Shown: positions 17,801-25,779, numbered from the stretch's first letter. The stretch is DNA of 64,000 nucleotides from CAYRUD01 sp964427425 (GCA_964427425.1 CAYRUD010000013.1:1-64000), one strand, 5' to 3'. Numbers and translations: made by a program. The notes: generated by a model not told the origin, from the sequence alone.

Positions 17801-20499
17801 TTCGAGGAAATATTATCCGTGCGACATCCTTTAGCTCACTTCAGGATGCTCATACTCTAGAAACCGAATATAACACAGAAAACTTCCCTGTTCTCATTCG
17901 AGACGCCATTGGCAACGAAACGAAGATCACCTATAACCTCGACCTCGTCAATGAACTGGGACAAAAAGTCTTAGAAAAGACCACAACTGATCCTCTTGGA
18001 AATAAGACGGTCGAGAAATCAGACGCATTTCATAGAATTGTCTCGATAGAGAGAAATTCCTCTGAGGGCGATCCTCTTTCTCGCACGGAAATCACGTACG
18101 ACTTGAAAGGGAATAAAACCCTTCAAAAAGAACATGTTTTTGTTGATGGAGCGCCTACTCGAACATACACGATCGCGTGGAGCTATACATCAACGGATCA
18201 GGTTGATGTCCTCTATGAGGAACCTAAAAGCTCTGATGAGAAGAAAATCAGCTACACCTATACGAAAAGCGGCCTCATTGAGACCATTACAAAGCCTGAC
18301 GGCACTCAAATCAATCATGCCTATGATCCATTGAACAGACTCTCAACTCTTTCATCATCAGATGGCACCATAGAGTATCGCTATAGCTATGACGCCAATG
18401 GCAACATCATCCAAGTCGAAGATATTAAGGCTAACACAAGCTACACCTATTCATACGACGCTTGGGGAAAGAAGACGAAGGATACATTCCTCAACGCACT
18501 TTCCTCGACATTTGTCTATGATCGCTTAGGACGGATCACATCCTACACTCTGCCCTCATACGGCTCTATAGACTATCTCTACCAATCAGATCACTTACAG
18601 ACCATTACTCGTAAAAAATCAACAGGTGAGGAACTCTACCGCCATACCTACAGCTCATTTGATCTCGAAGGAAAAGTCCTTCAATCAGAGCTTATAGGAT
18701 CAATCGGAGCAATTAGCACTCGCTATGACTCTTTAGGACGTATCATCTCTTCGAGTTCCCCATTCTGGAGCGAGACGATCCCACAAGATGGCTTTGATAA
18801 AGCAGGGAACTTAAAAGCCCTCTCAGTCACGGACCCTATCGGCACAGTGAACTACAGCTTTGAGTATGATGATCTCTATCAGCTTACTGAGGAAAGAGGC
18901 CTCTTTAGCTTCCAGTATAAGAATGACTCTCTCATGAATCGTCTCAAGAAAAATGATTCAACGTATACGATTAACTCCCTCAACCAGCTTCTCTCAGACA
19001 GCCAAACCGCTTTCACATATGATAAAAATGGCAATGTCATCGGCATTGAAGGAAATGGCACATCGTGTCTCCTCTCCTATGATGCCTTGGATCGCCTTAT
19101 CGCCTTTGAGATACCTGGCCTTTATCGCTATGAATACATGTATGACTCATTTCATCGACGACTACGAAAGAAAGAGTTTACTTGGGATAGTTATCAATAC
19201 GCTTGGGCTGAGAAAAACAGTTTCAACTTCCTCTTCTTCCTTCAGCGTGAAGTTGGCATGGTTACTGATAAAGGTATTTTATCTCAGTTTCGAGTTCTTG
19301 GCTTGGGCAAGGGCGCAGAGCTTGGAGCGTCAGTCGCGATTGAGCTCAACGGCTCAACCTATTGCCCGATTAATGACCATAGAGGCAATGTCTCAGCCCT
19401 TATCGATATCAAGACAAAAGAAGTTTCCGAGATCTATCGCTACTCAGCTTTTGGCGAAGAGCAGATCTATGGAGCGTATGGAACGCAGTACTCAACTTCT
19501 ATTCTGAACAACCCTTGGCGCTTTGCAAGTAAGCGCACGGATTCTGAATCTGGCCTCGTTTTCTTCGGAAGAAGATACTATGCCCCACCCCTTGGCCGTT
19601 TTATAACACCTGATCCTGTTGGTTTCTCAGATGGTCCTAACCTCTACGCCTATGTCCATAATAGCCCTATGGTCCTTCTCGATCCTTATGGCCTTACTGC
19701 CATGTCTAATCTGTCCGCTGCATGGACAGGTGCGAGAGCCGGAACTTACAACTCATTTGTCGATCCTAGTGAGATGTGGGGCAGAAACCTTCAGAGCATG
19801 TACGACTTAGGAAGCAGCATCCTCAGTGGCGACATCACCTCATACCAAGAAGCGTGGAACGCCGCGACAACTGAAGAGTTAATTCAAGCGGGAGTTCAGC
19901 GCGCTGTAGAGTTCTCAATGATGGCCTGGGACCTTTCCGGCTTCTACAGCCTCGGAAAACTTGCGATCAAACAAGGCCCAAAACTCTTCCGTGCCGCCTG
20001 GTCATGGGGCAAAAACAGCTTGACCGCCAGCAAATCTGTCATCGCCTCTGCCGCAAAGGAACCCATCAAAGACGCTACTAAGCATGTCATTGAACAAGCT
20101 GCACATCATATCAACACTGAAGTGATTAAGCCAACAGCAGGATCTCTTGTAAAAGAAGGTTTTGAACTAAATCAGTTTCACGCTGCTGCTAAACAACTTT
20201 CTGAGACCGCACAAACAAATATCCGTATTTTACGAAAATGGGCTAAAAGTAAAGGATGGATTAAGCAACCAAATTCTCTTGGAAGACCTGAAAAGTGGGG
20301 AACAGTAATTGAGGGAGAGTTCATATGGAATCTTAAAATCAAACCAATGAGCAGTATGCGTTCTGGGCTTGAAGCAGGAAGCAATATTCCTCGATTTGAC
20401 GCAAAATTAGGTGATAAATTGTATATAAATCCATTCACAAGTCAGGTTGGCAATAAACAAATAGGTACCCATTTACCTCTTGAACATTATTATTTTTAG
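14890..20499 (+). CDS. Secreted Rhs polymorphic toxin
   Basis: A 1869-residue Rhs/YD-repeat protein. Residues 1-22 form a Sec signal-like segment. A DUF6531-type pre-repeat region follows (FGNYLHSSVDL). About twenty YD motifs (for example YDPLGRVIEE, YDANGNI) build the beta-cocoon. The Rhs core ends with RRYYAPPLGRFITPDPVGF, NLYAYVHNSP and the autoproteolysis motif DPYGL at Asp1598. The 267-residue variable tip then ends in a toxin domain (GWIKQP, GSNIPRFDAKLGD, YINPFTSQVG, GTHLPLE) that resembles what databases call polymorphic toxin type 17; this is from memory and not checked. A cognate immunity gene begins 9 bp downstream. It likely acts between bacteria or against a host; with a Sec signal and no adjacent T6SS genes, the export route is unclear. 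Confidence 0.9.
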   Translation: MNPPLLQTIFLLFILFRETLRGGVVSELSPPPLVTQHEKITPVHHPNHAIHISADSEPSSFVGNVHTVFGNYLHSSVDLVQPGPVPLHFIRYYDSKRHENTWFGAGTTINYPAWIYGVRSNEHHSHVFAIAEESSGSVMSYVYPTGNYDRKVYTYYVSDKVTHGGLTNTGREEISGRTNQKNCHYKAEFIIRDHGRYTTTDTDWTAFLSDGTKREYYISEMYRSIRPIKREIRPDQNRLHFDTHYRGQFEPENIFCDLIRKIEARDSKGKKTFGSLSIHHSEKNKQIIVEASNGKKAIYTYSHTTRDKSLGFKYGYISEVSSPDQPHTRYTFSPLPESNSSKKVVTQINWPNGRYLRLDYDKSGRVIEQYAPYGKNGAEVTTYKYEYHSKDHCTNVWDGLNRKTVYTYSDCKRLKGIRAFTHKDKLYRRLSFIWGSRRHISHEGRDKSDEGNLLAKVLHDGDDKPILSHCLTYDDDHNVIKDVIYGNLSGKGKGKFAISSKGHAIDSSVEKYTKYSSYSHDKFHLKMSESEDDGPYIKYEYKKGTNLLFAKFTCDKKQKIIAREFYIYDSDAVIEKKIIDDGSTTNPKDLHGVTQRRITYMTPVKGLKGHGIGQPKEIRECYYDPISKKEVLLSRKTFKYTQEGLVKEEAVYDCNNKHCYTLFTTYNKNSLPVEKIDALGRKTIYSYDENFNKIREELIGSQVYMTYEYDTANRLIKESEYHSDGRILTNSYTYDVIGNLTSSTDHFGNTISYKYDDFNRVSQATYPLMKMADGTTQAPTVHKEYDVFNNLIQETDQNGNVKKIEYTARGKPSRITNPDGSTEEFIYNLNGTCATAIHRNGSKTEYSYDPLGRVIEERRIDSQGTLLIAERTTYNAFQKTSSTDPMGVTTHYTYDGAGRLIETLKNGEGKAERTTYHYDTLNRLQTTKKWVDDTSYLAFIHKKDFLDRVLEEREESSDGTLLSLKKYDYDIRGNIIRATSFSSLQDAHTLETEYNTENFPVLIRDAIGNETKITYNLDLVNELGQKVLEKTTTDPLGNKTVEKSDAFHRIVSIERNSSEGDPLSRTEITYDLKGNKTLQKEHVFVDGAPTRTYTIAWSYTSTDQVDVLYEEPKSSDEKKISYTYTKSGLIETITKPDGTQINHAYDPLNRLSTLSSSDGTIEYRYSYDANGNIIQVEDIKANTSYTYSYDAWGKKTKDTFLNALSSTFVYDRLGRITSYTLPSYGSIDYLYQSDHLQTITRKKSTGEELYRHTYSSFDLEGKVLQSELIGSIGAISTRYDSLGRIISSSSPFWSETIPQDGFDKAGNLKALSVTDPIGTVNYSFEYDDLYQLTEERGLFSFQYKNDSLMNRLKKNDSTYTINSLNQLLSDSQTAFTYDKNGNVIGIEGNGTSCLLSYDALDRLIAFEIPGLYRYEYMYDSFHRRLRKKEFTWDSYQYAWAEKNSFNFLFFLQREVGMVTDKGILSQFRVLGLGKGAELGASVAIELNGSTYCPINDHRGNVSALIDIKTKEVSEIYRYSAFGEEQIYGAYGTQYSTSILNNPWRFASKRTDSESGLVFFGRRYYAPPLGRFITPDPVGFSDGPNLYAYVHNSPMVLLDPYGLTAMSNLSAAWTGARAGTYNSFVDPSEMWGRNLQSMYDLGSSILSGDITSYQEAWNAATTEELIQAGVQRAVEFSMMAWDLSGFYSLGKLAIKQGPKLFRAAWSWGKNSLTASKSVIASAAKEPIKDATKHVIEQAAHHINTEVIKPTAGSLVKEGFELNQFHAAAKQLSETAQTNIRILRKWAKSKGWIKQPNSLGRPEKWGTVIEGEFIWNLKIKPMSSMRSGLEAGSNIPRFDAKLGDKLYINPFTSQVGNKQIGTHLPLEHYYF

Positions 20500-20508
20500 G
20501 AGTCTTTC

Positions 20509-20832
20509 ATGATATCTCAACCTGAAGGTCTTGTCGAAGTCTTGCTTGATAGAACGGCAATGATCCATGAGCGTGATGACGCTGCTATGGATTTATGGAA
20601 ATATGATGATCAGTTCGTCATTGACGCGTTACTAGAAATCGGAAAAGATACAAGTGAAGATCCCACAATTTTGGATTCATGTGGAGATTCTTTAGCCAGC
20701 ATTTGGATTAGGAACAAAAACTTCAATCGAGAACAGTTTTATTTGTTAAGTAAGCCAGCAAAAAATGCTCTCATAAGACTCTTTAAAGCGAATAAAATTA
20801 ACATACTAGTAGATGAAGCAAAGAAAAAATAG
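20509..20832 (+). CDS. Immunity protein to the Rhs toxin tip
   Basis: A 107-residue cytoplasmic, helical, acidic protein starting 9 bp after the rhs stop with an AGGAG site (TTTAGGAGTC) upstream. Position directly behind the toxin, small size and the presence of a close paralogue at 21680-21997 mark it as the cognate immunity protein. The RDDAAMDLWKYDD and ILDSCGDSLA segments suggest a HEAT-like helical repeat. The reading frame ends exactly where the homology to the Rhs gene begins again (20832). Confidence 0.75.
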   Translation: MISQPEGLVEVLLDRTAMIHERDDAAMDLWKYDDQFVIDALLEIGKDTSEDPTILDSCGDSLASIWIRNKNFNREQFYLLSKPAKNALIRLFKANKINILVDEAKKK

Positions 20833-20994
20833 GCTTCTACAGCCTGGGAAAGCTTGCGATCAAACAAGGCCCAAAGCACATCCCTAGCCGCCTTGGTCAT
20901 GGGGCAAGAACAGCTTGACCGCCAGCAAATCCGTCCTCGCCTCTGCCGCAAAGGAACCCATCAAAGACACCACCAAGCATGTCATTGAAAAAGC
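20832..20994 (+). repeat. Copy of the Rhs post-core segment (recombination homology)
   Basis: About 160 bp here match 19939-20100 inside the rhs gene at high identity (for example the shared block AGCTTGACCGCCAGCAAATC at 20029-20048 and its partner here). The segment contains a small indel and a TAG relative to the rhs frame near 20885, so the upstream part of the copy is not translatable, while the downstream part (from 20915) is back in the Rhs frame. Confidence 0.85.
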
Positions 20995-21379
20995 AGTTCC
21001 AACTGCAGGCAAAAACGCTTCTAAATCAACGGCAGAAAAAATAGGGAAATCAACTAATGAAATATTCGAACAAATTGATATTAATAAATTATCAAAAGCT
21101 GGATCGGAGATCGATAGAGAACAGCTTACTCGAGCTGGGAGAGCTCTCGACAAGCACGGAAACTGCCCAGGAACATCTTTTCCTAAAGCTATAGGTAACC
21201 AAGCATCAAAAAATCAGATGGGGCAATTTCAATTAGATGATATTTTAACTAGTCCTAGATCACAAATTTTTAAAACCCGAACGGGCATTGAAATTTACGC
21301 TCCAGATGGAAGAGGGGTCTATTTCTATAACGATGGTCGATTCAGAGGCTTTATCAACATAACCGAAAGGAAACCTTAA
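20915..21379 (+). pseudogene. Orphan Rhs C-terminal toxin tip
   Basis: A displaced toxin tip without its Rhs body. From 20915 the frame encodes LTASKSVLASAAKEPIKD, equal to the Rhs post-core linker, then a different 120-residue toxin domain: LTRAGRALDKHGN, a GxSFP segment, GQFQLDDIL, and a terminal DGRGVYFYNDGRFRGF. This end is typical of a widespread polymorphic-toxin RNase-like family, a recollection not checked by search. There is no good start codon or ribosome binding site and the upstream frame is broken, so it is probably silent until recombined onto the Rhs gene. The toxin part itself looks intact, and an immunity gene follows at once. Confidence 0.75.
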
Positions 21380-21610
21380 ATGAAAAATAATTTTCAAATA
21401 AAGCTTTGCAGTGATCTTGATTATGAAGAAATGGTTGCAGACATAGCTTGGAACCAAAAGTCTTTCGCAACAATTAACCGAGACAAGGGAATAGATAATA
21501 TGGAAATAAAATTCGATATCAATCCCGAGGAACTTGCAACTTTGAATTTACCCTTAGATGAATTTATAGATGCCCTTAAAGAAGTAAGAGAAGTCCTTAG
21601 AAACAACTAA
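21380..21610 (+). CDS. Immunity protein to the orphan toxin tip
   Basis: A 76-residue protein starting immediately after the orphan toxin stop (TAA then ATG), with GGAAACC upstream. The sequence pattern CSDLDYEEMVADI, a NRDKGIDNMEI core and a C-terminal helix DEFIDALKEVREVL is a family I know beside toxins with the RALxKHG...GRGxxF ending. A paralogue lies at 26795-27064. It would protect the cell if the orphan tip were activated or delivered by kin. Confidence 0.75.
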   Translation: MKNNFQIKLCSDLDYEEMVADIAWNQKSFATINRDKGIDNMEIKFDINPEELATLNLPLDEFIDALKEVREVLRNN

Positions 21611-21679
21611 AGGTCAACTCCGAGAGATGCTCCGCATATCATAGTTTGGTTAATCACATTCAGGATAGATTTTGCACCA

Positions 21680-21997
21680 ATGAAAACACAGCCTATAAGT
21701 CTTGTTGAAGTTTTACTAGATAGAACAGCAATGGTATGTGAACGTGACGACGCTGCTATGGATTTATGGAAATATGATGATCAGCTCGTCATTGATGCAC
21801 TACTAGAAATCGGAAAAGATATAAATGAAGATTCCATGATTTTGGATTCATGCGGAGAATCCTTAGCCTGCATTTGGATTAGAAATAAAAACTTCAATCG
21901 AGAGCAGTTTGACCTATTAAGTACTCCTGCTAAAAATGCGGCTATGGGCATTTTTAAAGCGTATGATACGGATATACTCATCAAAGATATAAATTAG
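21680..21997 (+). CDS. Paralogue of the first Rhs immunity protein
   Basis: A 105-residue protein that matches the one at 20509-20832 along its whole length (RDDAAMDLWKYDDQLVIDA, ILDSCGESLA, IRNKNFNREQF). The ends differ most. It is a duplicated immunity gene, now without an adjacent toxin, so it may widen protection against variants of the same toxin or be a relic of an earlier tip. No Shine-Dalgarno is obvious before ATG 21680. Confidence 0.75.
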   Translation: MKTQPISLVEVLLDRTAMVCERDDAAMDLWKYDDQLVIDALLEIGKDINEDSMILDSCGESLACIWIRNKNFNREQFDLLSTPAKNAAMGIFKAYDTDILIKDIN

Positions 21998-22040
21998 ATC
22001 AACTTTTGCAGAGACTTTAGAATACCCCCTTATCTATGAG

Positions 22041-22502
22041 ATGAAATTCATTCCTATCAGAAGAAATATCAAAAGAGACTTCACCTTACTTTATAGGCGT
22101 GATGGATATTCATTTGATGTTTCACCGAAACAAAGAATCGGAACTACCACCTTATCTATAGGTCAACTTCAACTTGATGTAGACGAGGATGGTTTTCTTC
22201 TTTACCCCTATGGTGTTTGTCCTTTAGATAGTGCTCAAGTAACACCCTTAGAGCCTCAAGCGTATACTGAAGCTGTAATTCATGTGTACGACGATATTGA
22301 TCCTGAAGCAATTCCTGGAACTGCCTACACTATCACTAAGGAATTGTGGCCTATATATATCAACTATAATGGCGACTGGATATGTATTGGCAACCCTACA
22401 AAGGATACAGGTCTCTTTGAATTCGCCCCAAACTGTATCGCCTCAATTGATGCAAATAAACAGCTTAAAGCACTCTGGCTTCGCCCTGAATATGTCGATT
22501 AA
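22041..22502 (+). CDS. Immunity-island protein, unknown family
   Basis: A 153-residue soluble protein of mostly beta-type sequence, with many Tyr, Asp and Pro residues and no membrane segment. I do not recognise it. Its place in a run of small plus-strand genes behind an Rhs toxin, with short gaps and no metabolic relation to neighbours, suggests an immunity protein whose toxin is absent. It shares length and general beta character, but not clear sequence, with the protein at 26173-26676. Confidence 0.55.
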   Translation: MKFIPIRRNIKRDFTLLYRRDGYSFDVSPKQRIGTTTLSIGQLQLDVDEDGFLLYPYGVCPLDSAQVTPLEPQAYTEAVIHVYDDIDPEAIPGTAYTITKELWPIYINYNGDWICIGNPTKDTGLFEFAPNCIASIDANKQLKALWLRPEYVD

Positions 22503-22620
22503 CTTTTCATAAACTGATGGAAAAAGCCCACAAGTTCAATTTTCGTACTGGACCAACAAAAATAGATCCAAGAATCAAAGCGCTAAACAGGCACACACTT
22601 ATCTTCTAAGGAATCAAATT

Positions 22621-22920
22621 ATGAGTGGGCTGAAGATAAATACGTATGGGCGTATCATAGAAGGAGATGAAAAGGGCTGGTTTCTCTACATTCAAAATCA
22701 AGACAATTGCGGAAACGACTTTCTTATTCTAAAGATGTCTTCACTAGATCCTACAGAAGGCACAGGCTATGATTGCTGGATTGAGACAGTGGAAGAGTTA
22801 AAGAAATGGTTTGAAGATTCGCATGTTAGAGTGGAATGGCTTGATATTGGGAGCTCCTGGCCGCCTCAAGCTGAAGCTCTAGATCTTTTTAACAAAAGCT
22901 ACAAAGAAGACAATACATAA
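22621..22920 (+). CDS. Immunity-island protein, unknown family
   Basis: A 99-residue acidic soluble protein; the N-terminal half looks like beta strands (GWFLYIQNQD, DFLILKMSS) and the centre has an aromatic-rich helix (VEELKKWFED). The ATG at 22621 follows AAGGAATCAAATT. I cannot name the family. The small, acidic and Trp-rich nature with this context makes an immunity role likely. Confidence 0.55.
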   Translation: MSGLKINTYGRIIEGDEKGWFLYIQNQDNCGNDFLILKMSSLDPTEGTGYDCWIETVEELKKWFEDSHVRVEWLDIGSSWPPQAEALDLFNKSYKEDNT

Positions 22921-22942
22921 GACACCGCACCCTGCGCTATAA

Positions 22943-23257
22943 ATGAGCAATAGTTCAATGCCATGTATATACCTAGATAATCCCCAACTTTATTTTCAGA
23001 GGAATACATTAAAATACGAAGAATCTTTCCATACATCTCTTCACTGTAACAAGAAGAGTAAATGGTGCGAAGAAACTCTTTATAAAGAAGACCTCTTTCC
23101 TATTGAATTTTCTGATAACGAAATCGATGAACTATTGGATAAGTTAACTTCTTTACTTGCAAATATAGGACTAGATGTAAATCAAGAAGAACCCAACGAG
23201 ACAGGTCTCATTATTGAAAGTATAATAGAAGTACTAGCCGCGATTAAGTACTCCTGA
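22943..23257 (+). CDS. Immunity-island protein, unknown family
   Basis: A 104-residue soluble acidic protein, with a basic and Cys-containing N-terminal half (HCNKKSKWCEE) and a C-terminal helical part (FSDNEIDELLDKLTSLLANIG). I do not recognise it. It lies 22 bp after the previous gene and 31 bp before the next, so all may be read from one transcript. An immunity role is inferred from position only. Confidence 0.5.
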   Translation: MSNSSMPCIYLDNPQLYFQRNTLKYEESFHTSLHCNKKSKWCEETLYKEDLFPIEFSDNEIDELLDKLTSLLANIGLDVNQEEPNETGLIIESIIEVLAAIKYS

Positions 23258-23288
23258 ACACTCCCTAATAACTTATAATTATTTTAAA

Positions 23289-23738
23289 ATGATTAATGAA
23301 AACCAATCATTTCGAGAAATAACCAAAACCTTCCCTGGTTTTTTATCCTCTACTGACTGGGAACAGCACTGTAAATTTTGGGGTAATGATGCTCCAGGCT
23401 ATGGAAATATTATCAGCACTTTCTCTGATTACGCTATTTCCAACATAAAATCAGAAAACATAAGCGAAGTTAAAAAAATCTTCAATTTTGTCGAGGATAT
23501 GCTCATAAATGGGGATCAAACCGTTCAGAATCTGTTCGCAACCATATTTCTTGAAAACATATTGGATAACACCCCTCGTGAGACACCTCCGGAGTCATAC
23601 TTACCATTACTTGTCAAGAAGTCTTTAGAGTATTGCCGTGCATGGGACGAATTTACAGGTGTTAGAACAAAAGGCCTATGGGAAATAGAGATCAGCCCTT
23701 CTAATGGCATAGATACTAAGAAAGACTCTTGCGAATAA
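23289..23738 (+). CDS. Immunity-like protein (resembles DUF7674)
   Basis: A 149-residue helical acidic protein. The central part (IFNFVEDMLINGDQTVQNLF then FLENIL) recalls the DUF7674-type immunity proteins found behind polymorphic toxins; this is from memory. There is no membrane segment or signal. It is embedded in the immunity row and on the same strand. The toxin it would neutralise is not present in the window. Confidence 0.55.
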   Translation: MINENQSFREITKTFPGFLSSTDWEQHCKFWGNDAPGYGNIISTFSDYAISNIKSENISEVKKIFNFVEDMLINGDQTVQNLFATIFLENILDNTPRETPPESYLPLLVKKSLEYCRAWDEFTGVRTKGLWEIEISPSNGIDTKKDSCE

Positions 23739-23823
23739 TTTACAAGCTCACTTTTGTCCTCTCTTTTGAAAGAGAGCCTCATCAAACGATTACTAAATAC
23801 CACCTCTTATTAAGGTCTACTCT

Positions 23824-24099
23824 ATGACAAACAAATACAAAGAGAGCATCCACTACTGTAGAGTATGCGGCTTATACCATGAAGACCCTCCCTGGGGGTA
23901 TGATAATAAGACTGCTTCACACGATATTTGCTCTTGCTGTGGTACCGAGTTTGGATATGAGGACTGTAATTTAAAAAGCATAAGACAAATGAGACAAAGA
24001 TGGATAGCAGAGGGAACTCATTGGTTTGAGCCCAAAAGAAAACCAGAAAATTGGAACCTAGAAGAACAATTGAAAAACATCCCCTTAAAATACCAGTAA
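23824..24099 (+). CDS. CPCC-type zinc-ribbon protein, immunity-island member
   Basis: A 91-residue protein with two metal-binding pairs, CRVCG near the start and CSCCG in the middle, then the typical RQRWIAEGTHWFEP and WNLEEQLKNIP tail. This is the small cysteine-rich CPCC-type family often seen in polymorphic-toxin loci, where an immunity role has been proposed. It probably binds one zinc. The gene ends at 24099, and the remnant of the next gene overlaps the end of its frame. Confidence 0.65.
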   Translation: MTNKYKESIHYCRVCGLYHEDPPWGYDNKTASHDICSCCGTEFGYEDCNLKSIRQMRQRWIAEGTHWFEPKRKPENWNLEEQLKNIPLKYQ

Positions 24100-24100
24100 G

Positions 24101-24304
24101 GTATTTCTATTCATTCCTAAAGACGCTGCTCTATGGGCAGAAGCGAAGTTGCTAGAGGATAGCGCTAGTGCTGAAGGCTCTCTTACATGGGAAACCCTTC
24201 AGTTTGTAGGCCCTGTTGACCTGCCTTCACCTGATAGGCCTTATTTGTACAATGAAAAGAATTTCCACTCGTGGATAGGTTCTTTGACAAGTGAACTTAG
24301 ATAG
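24101..24304 (+). pseudogene. C-terminal remnant of an immunity gene
   Basis: A 68-codon open stretch without a start codon, ending at TAG 24304. It encodes WAEAKLLEDS, then WETLQFVGPVDL and YLYNEKNFHSWIGSL. This parallels the end of the gene split by the TnpB element downstream (IWDGILYLTGVDL, YLHCTADFIKYLS), so it looks like the 3' part of a paralogue whose 5' part was lost when the preceding gene was joined to it. Confidence 0.55.
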
Positions 24305-24545
24305 AGTCTGTTAGTTCTTAAAACTCTTTACTCCCACCCTATGCAGACCAAATTAATCCTTCCTTGGCATATATACGAGGAGACTTCTTCTACAATGATA
24401 GTTTTGATAACAATTCATGATATCAGGAAAAAATTTGAGGAGCTTATTGGAAAGACTAAGTCTAGAGAAGAGATCGCAAATTGGGCAAATGAGAGGATGC
24501 AAGATGAAGATCTTGGGAGATTAGTATATCTACCAGAGCATAGTG

Positions 24546-24600
24546 ACTACTCCCTCGCCTAAAGGCGAAGGCTTCTCGGGGGAGTGTCCCCCTGGCCATC
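24546..24600 (-). ncRNA. Predicted omega (reRNA) guide scaffold end
   Basis: The last bases of tnpB and the right end contain two tight hairpins on the minus strand: TCGCCT/AGGCGA (24555-24568) and GGGGGA/TCCCCC (24578-24592), ending GAGTAGTCAC. TnpB proteins use an RNA from this position as guide scaffold, with the guide taken from the flanking bases, here starting TATGCTCTGG on the minus strand. The 5' limit of the RNA is unknown and lies within tnpB. Confidence 0.5.
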
Positions 24601-25725
24601 TAGTCCGAGGGCCAAAATATTTTTTGCCGCATTGAGATCACGATGCGCCGTATACCCACATTGAGAGCAGGAGTGGACTCTTTCAGAGAGTTTTTTCCTC
24701 TGGATATGTCCACATGCGCTGCATTTTTGCGAGGTGTAGGCAGCCTTCACCACTCCTAATCTTCTACCAGCTTCTACCGCTTTGTAGGAGAGGAGTGCGT
24801 GAAATTTATTCCATGCGGCATCACTGATACTCTTCGACATCTTCGAGCTCAATGGTGATCCTTCAACCATATTTTGAATATCGAGCTCTTCAATGCAAAG
24901 AGTTCCGTATCTGTTAATTAATGTTCTACTGATCTTATGGCAAAAGTCAGCTCGCTTGTTGCGGACTCGCTCATATGTCTTGGCGACGACTTTTTTGTAT
25001 TTCTTTCTCTCTAAAGAGCCCTTTTCATATTTTGCGAGTTTCTTTTGAGCTTTCGCGATGGCTTTTTCCTCTTTCTTGAGAAAGCGGGGATTTTCAATCA
25101 CCGTGCCATCTGAGAGGTGGGCAAAGGACTCAATGCCGACATCGATGCCGACAGCAAGATCATTCATCTCCAATGGCTTTGTATCGATAAGACATGACAA
25201 AGAGACATACCACTTACCCGAAGTATCCCTTCTGATCGTACAGGTCTTGATCTCGCCTTCGATGGGGCGATGCTGTTTGACTCTAATTGAGCCGATTTTA
25301 GAGAGTTTGAGACTAGAATCAGTAAAAGTAAAGCCACTTTGTGGATAGGTGAAGCTGTCGTACCGATCTATTCCGCGAAAGCGAGGATACCCAGGAGACT
25401 CACCTGTTTTACATCGCCGAAAGAATGCCTCAAACGCCTTATCCAGGCGAGATACGACATCTTGTAGCACTTGTGAGTGGACGATCTCAAGACTTTTCCT
25501 CTCTTCCTTTAAGAGCGGGAGGAACATGAGCTGTTGGTATTTTGAAAGAGAAAGCTCGAGCTCCTCATAGGAGAGCTTTCGCTGTTCCAGGAGCTGGTTG
25601 TAGAGCCAACGGCACTCATCCAATATCGCTTGGAGATCCTTTGCCTGCTTTTTCGTTGGATGGAGTCGAAACTTGTAGCATTTTCTCATGACAAGCAATT
25701 TATTCATTGAGCTGCAAAAAATCAA
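24559..25725 (-). CDS. tnpB: TnpB RNA-guided nuclease
   Basis: A 388-residue TnpB with the RuvC-like catalytic residues in place: Asp195 in GIDVGIES, Glu279 in CIEELDIQN and Asp363 in AHRDLNAAKN. A four-Cys zinc finger (Cys335, Cys338, Cys353, Cys356) sits between the second and third motif parts. The N-terminal HTH starts at MRKCYKFRLHPT, so the ATG at 25689 may be the true start; the frame also allows 25707 and 25725. The protein looks full length and active. TnpB is an RNA-guided DNA nuclease that helps the element persist at its donor site. It lies inside an immunity gene on the opposite strand. Confidence 0.88.
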   Translation of the reverse strand: MIFCSSMNKLLVMRKCYKFRLHPTKKQAKDLQAILDECRWLYNQLLEQRKLSYEELELSLSKYQQLMFLPLLKEERKSLEIVHSQVLQDVVSRLDKAFEAFFRRCKTGESPGYPRFRGIDRYDSFTYPQSGFTFTDSSLKLSKIGSIRVKQHRPIEGEIKTCTIRRDTSGKWYVSLSCLIDTKPLEMNDLAVGIDVGIESFAHLSDGTVIENPRFLKKEEKAIAKAQKKLAKYEKGSLERKKYKKVVAKTYERVRNKRADFCHKISRTLINRYGTLCIEELDIQNMVEGSPLSSKMSKSISDAAWNKFHALLSYKAVEAGRRLGVVKAAYTSQKCSACGHIQRKKLSERVHSCSQCGYTAHRDLNAAKNILALGLDGQGDTPPRSLRL

Positions 25726-25737
25726 TGTATTCTGAAG

Positions 25738-25779
25738 GCGCCTTATATCCCATCCATGAATGAATGGATTTTACGGCGC
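25738..25779. repeat. Left-end hairpin of the TnpB element
   Basis: An interrupted palindrome: GCGCC (25738-25742) with GGCGC (25775-25779), and ATCCAT (25752-25757) with ATGGAT (25764-25769). Such a subterminal hairpin is what TnpA recognises in this IS family. Confidence 0.6.

Larger units (their letters stand above)
24545..25779 (-). mobile_element. Solitary TnpB element, IS200/IS605-type
   Basis: About 1.24 kb holding only tnpB. The left end (at high coordinates) has a subterminal hairpin at 25738-25779. The right end, read on the minus strand, has the GGCGAGGGAGTAGTCAC sequence with hairpins that is typical of the family. No tnpA transposase is present here, so the element depends on a TnpA elsewhere or is immobile. 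The boundaries are estimated from the hairpins and from where the interrupted gene stops making sense. Confidence 0.7.

Noticed and set aside
22517..22609. A 30-codon frame reading AHKFNFRTGPTKIDPRIKAL between two immunity-like genes
   Set aside because: It could be the end of a lost toxin tip, but it is too short to support and shows no repeat or homology to other parts of the window.
24559..25725. TnpB considered as part of a full IS605 with TnpA
   Set aside because: No TnpA-like frame with HUH and Tyr motifs is found beside it; the flanks are the split immunity gene.
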